A stretch of DNA of 55,462 nucleotides from Variovorax sp. KBW07 (GTDB lineage: Bacteria > Pseudomonadota > Gammaproteobacteria > Burkholderiales > Burkholderiaceae_C): assembly GCF_003852515.1 (NCBI RefSeq), contig NZ_QAJK01000005.1, forward strand, positions 1 through 55,462. Reading direction: 5' to 3'. Position numbers and translations under genes: made by a program. Positions 53,839-55,462 of the stretch are shown piece after piece (the stretch's first letter is position 1; the number at the start of each line of letters is the position of its first letter). The notes beneath the pieces are model-generated. The model was not told where the DNA came from. It saw only the letters and a list, made by a program, of their open reading frames with translations, and made no database searches.

Positions 53839-55392
53839 ATGGCCATGACCCTTCGCTGCGACCGTGCGCCGGCCTGGGCGCAACTGCAGTCTTATTTCGA
53901 TATCGCGGGGCGCCAGTTCGACGTGCGCCATGCCTTCGTCGACGACGCCGGCCGCTACGAACGCTTCAGCCAGGAAGCGCCGCACGTGTTTGCCGACCTG
54001 TCGAAGAACCTGGTCGACAAGCGCACCGAAGAACTGTTGCTGGCGCTGGCCCGCGAGTGCGGCCTCGAAGCGCACCGCGACGCGATGTTCGCGGGCGAGC
54101 ACATCAACAACACCGAAGACCGCGCCGTGCTGCACACGCTGCTGCGCGCGCCGGCCGATGCGCCGACCGGCCCGAAGACTGCCAACGAGCTGCGCGAAGT
54201 GCACGCCACGCTCGACGCCATGCTGGCCTATGCCGAGAAGGTGCGCGGCGACCACACCATCACCGACGTGGTCAACATCGGCATCGGCGGCTCCGACCTC
54301 GGCCCGCAGATGGCGGTGCTGGCGCTGGCCGAGTTCGCGGCGCCGGGCAAGCGCTTTCATTTCGTCTCGAACGTCGATGGTCACGAGCTGGCCGGCGTGT
54401 TGAAGGGCCTGGCACCGGAGCACACGCTGTTCCTGATCGCCTCGAAGACCTTCACCACCACCGAGACGATGACCAACGCGCTCTCGGCCAAGCGTTGGTA
54501 CGAGCAATCGGGCGGCACCGACATTGCGGGCCACTTCGCGGCGCTGACCACCAACGTGGCAGCGGCGAACAAGTTCGGCATCGAAACCACCTTCGGTTTC
54601 TGGGACTGGGTGGGCGGCCGCTATTCGCTGTGGTCGGCCATCGGCCTGCCGATTGCGCTGGCCATCGGCCCCGAGGGTTTTCGCCGCCTGCTGGCGGGTG
54701 CGCATGCCATGGACGAGCACTTCCGCACGGCGCCGCTCGAGAAGAACCTGCCGGTGCGGCTGGGCCTGCTGGACGTCTGGTATCGCAACTTCCACAAGTT
54801 CACCAGCCGCGGCATCGCGCCGTACCACAGCGCGTTGAAGCGCCTGCCGGCGTACCTGCAGCAGCTGGAGATGGAAAGCAACGGCAAGCAGGTCGATGCG
54901 AGCGGAAAGCCGGTTGCTTTCGGCACGTCGCCGGTGCTGTGGGGCGAGCCGGGCACCAACGGCCAGCACGCGTATTTCCAGATGCTGCACCAGGGCACGG
55001 ACGTGATCCCGCTCGAATTCCTGGCGGTGCGCGATGCGGCGCACGACCTGGAGGGCCACCACCCGAAGTTGTTGGCGAATGCGCTGGCGCAGGCGCAGGC
55101 GTTGATGGTGGGCAAGCTCGACGAGGGCGGCCACAAGAACTTTCCGGGCAACCGGCCGAGCACGTTCTTCGTGTTCGAGAAGCTGACGCCGGAGGCACTC
55201 GGTGCGTTCCTGGCGCTGTACGAGCACCGCGTGTTCACCAGCGGTGCGTTGTGGGGCATCAACAGCTTCGACCAGTGGGGAGTGGAGCTGGGCAAGGTAC
55301 TGGCGAAAGACATCGAGCCGCGTCTTGCTTCGGGCGACATCATGGGGCTTGACGCCTCTACGGCTGGGCTGCTGAAGCGCTTGAGCTCCTGA
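53839..55392 (+). CDS. pgi: glucose-6-phosphate isomerase
   Basis: A 517-residue enzyme interconverting glucose-6-phosphate and fructose-6-phosphate. Signatures seen are VNIGIGGSDLGPQMAV, FVSNVDGHEL, ASKTFTTTETMTNA (phosphate binding), WVGGRYSLWSAIGLPIAL, and GVELGKVLAKDIEP near the C-terminus. Length is slightly below that of E. coli Pgi. It overlaps nothing and follows tal closely. The last 70 bases of the window hold no feature. Confidence 0.97.
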   Translation: MAMTLRCDRAPAWAQLQSYFDIAGRQFDVRHAFVDDAGRYERFSQEAPHVFADLSKNLVDKRTEELLLALARECGLEAHRDAMFAGEHINNTEDRAVLHTLLRAPADAPTGPKTANELREVHATLDAMLAYAEKVRGDHTITDVVNIGIGGSDLGPQMAVLALAEFAAPGKRFHFVSNVDGHELAGVLKGLAPEHTLFLIASKTFTTTETMTNALSAKRWYEQSGGTDIAGHFAALTTNVAAANKFGIETTFGFWDWVGGRYSLWSAIGLPIALAIGPEGFRRLLAGAHAMDEHFRTAPLEKNLPVRLGLLDVWYRNFHKFTSRGIAPYHSALKRLPAYLQQLEMESNGKQVDASGKPVAFGTSPVLWGEPGTNGQHAYFQMLHQGTDVIPLEFLAVRDAAHDLEGHHPKLLANALAQAQALMVGKLDEGGHKNFPGNRPSTFFVFEKLTPEALGAFLALYEHRVFTSGALWGINSFDQWGVELGKVLAKDIEPRLASGDIMGLDASTAGLLKRLSS

Positions 55393-55462
55393 GTCTTTCC
55401 TGGGGCTGTCTGGGGCGCTGTTGTTCAGTTGCCTTCGGGGCGACGCCCACGCCGACGGTGTG

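Overview
GC-rich chromosomal DNA of a betaproteobacterium, most likely Comamonadaceae and Variovorax-like. This rests on general familiarity: Comamonas/Variovorax-type porins, a betaproteobacterial gsp order, DUF2970, and zwf/tal/pgi genes. No search was run. I see no rRNA, tRNA, CRISPR array or insertion sequence. All coordinates, repeats and hairpins were read by eye.

Layout. 1-3863: end of a phosphonate (2-aminoethylphosphonate type) uptake and degradation operon (permease, FAD oxidoreductase, phnX), then a 44-residue lipoprotein. 4093-8367 (minus): a dapD-type gene, a GNAT-nucleotidyltransferase fusion and a WG-repeat/TctC-like fusion, closely packed or overlapping. 8486-13548: MFS transporter, MocR regulator, DUF2970 protein and two multihaem c-type cytochromes. 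13582-18391 (minus): purine-related genes (8-oxoguanine deaminase-like enzyme, NCS2 permease, LysR regulator, 5'-nucleotidase). 18417-29859: a type II secretion locus (gspG-H-I-J-K-L-M-N-D-E-F on minus, gspC divergent on plus and apparently frameshifted). 29961-32752: ilvA and a divergent tyrosine recombinase. 32847-37064: two inverted porin genes around osmC and coq7. 37238-44246: an oligopeptide-type ABC operon containing an M20 amidohydrolase. 44352-55392: LigB-type dioxygenase, zwf, a second ABC transporter with an oversized permease, HAD hydrolase, lipocalin, talB and pgi.

Main discovery. The two porin genes face away from the osmC-coq7 segment, and their 5' ends form a perfect 285-bp inverted repeat (33817-34101 and 35804-36088). 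Only the right copy has a ribosome binding site and start codon. The left copy begins, in frame, at the repeat edge without a start codon, behind an intrinsic terminator. Recombination between the repeats would invert the 1,702-bp middle segment and move the single start cassette from one porin body to the other in the correct frame. This looks like an ON/OFF porin switch. A tyrosine recombinase with unusual active-site residues lies 94 bp from the left porin. The dead end of the segment also carries a candidate ~90-nt small RNA with an anti-Shine-Dalgarno loop. The structure is seen directly; the switching is inference.

Other points are the frameshift in gspC, the fused proteins in the dapD group, a permease with extra membrane segments, a 19-codon ORF bridging two ABC genes, and a convergent coding overlap between a HAD gene and a lipocalin gene.
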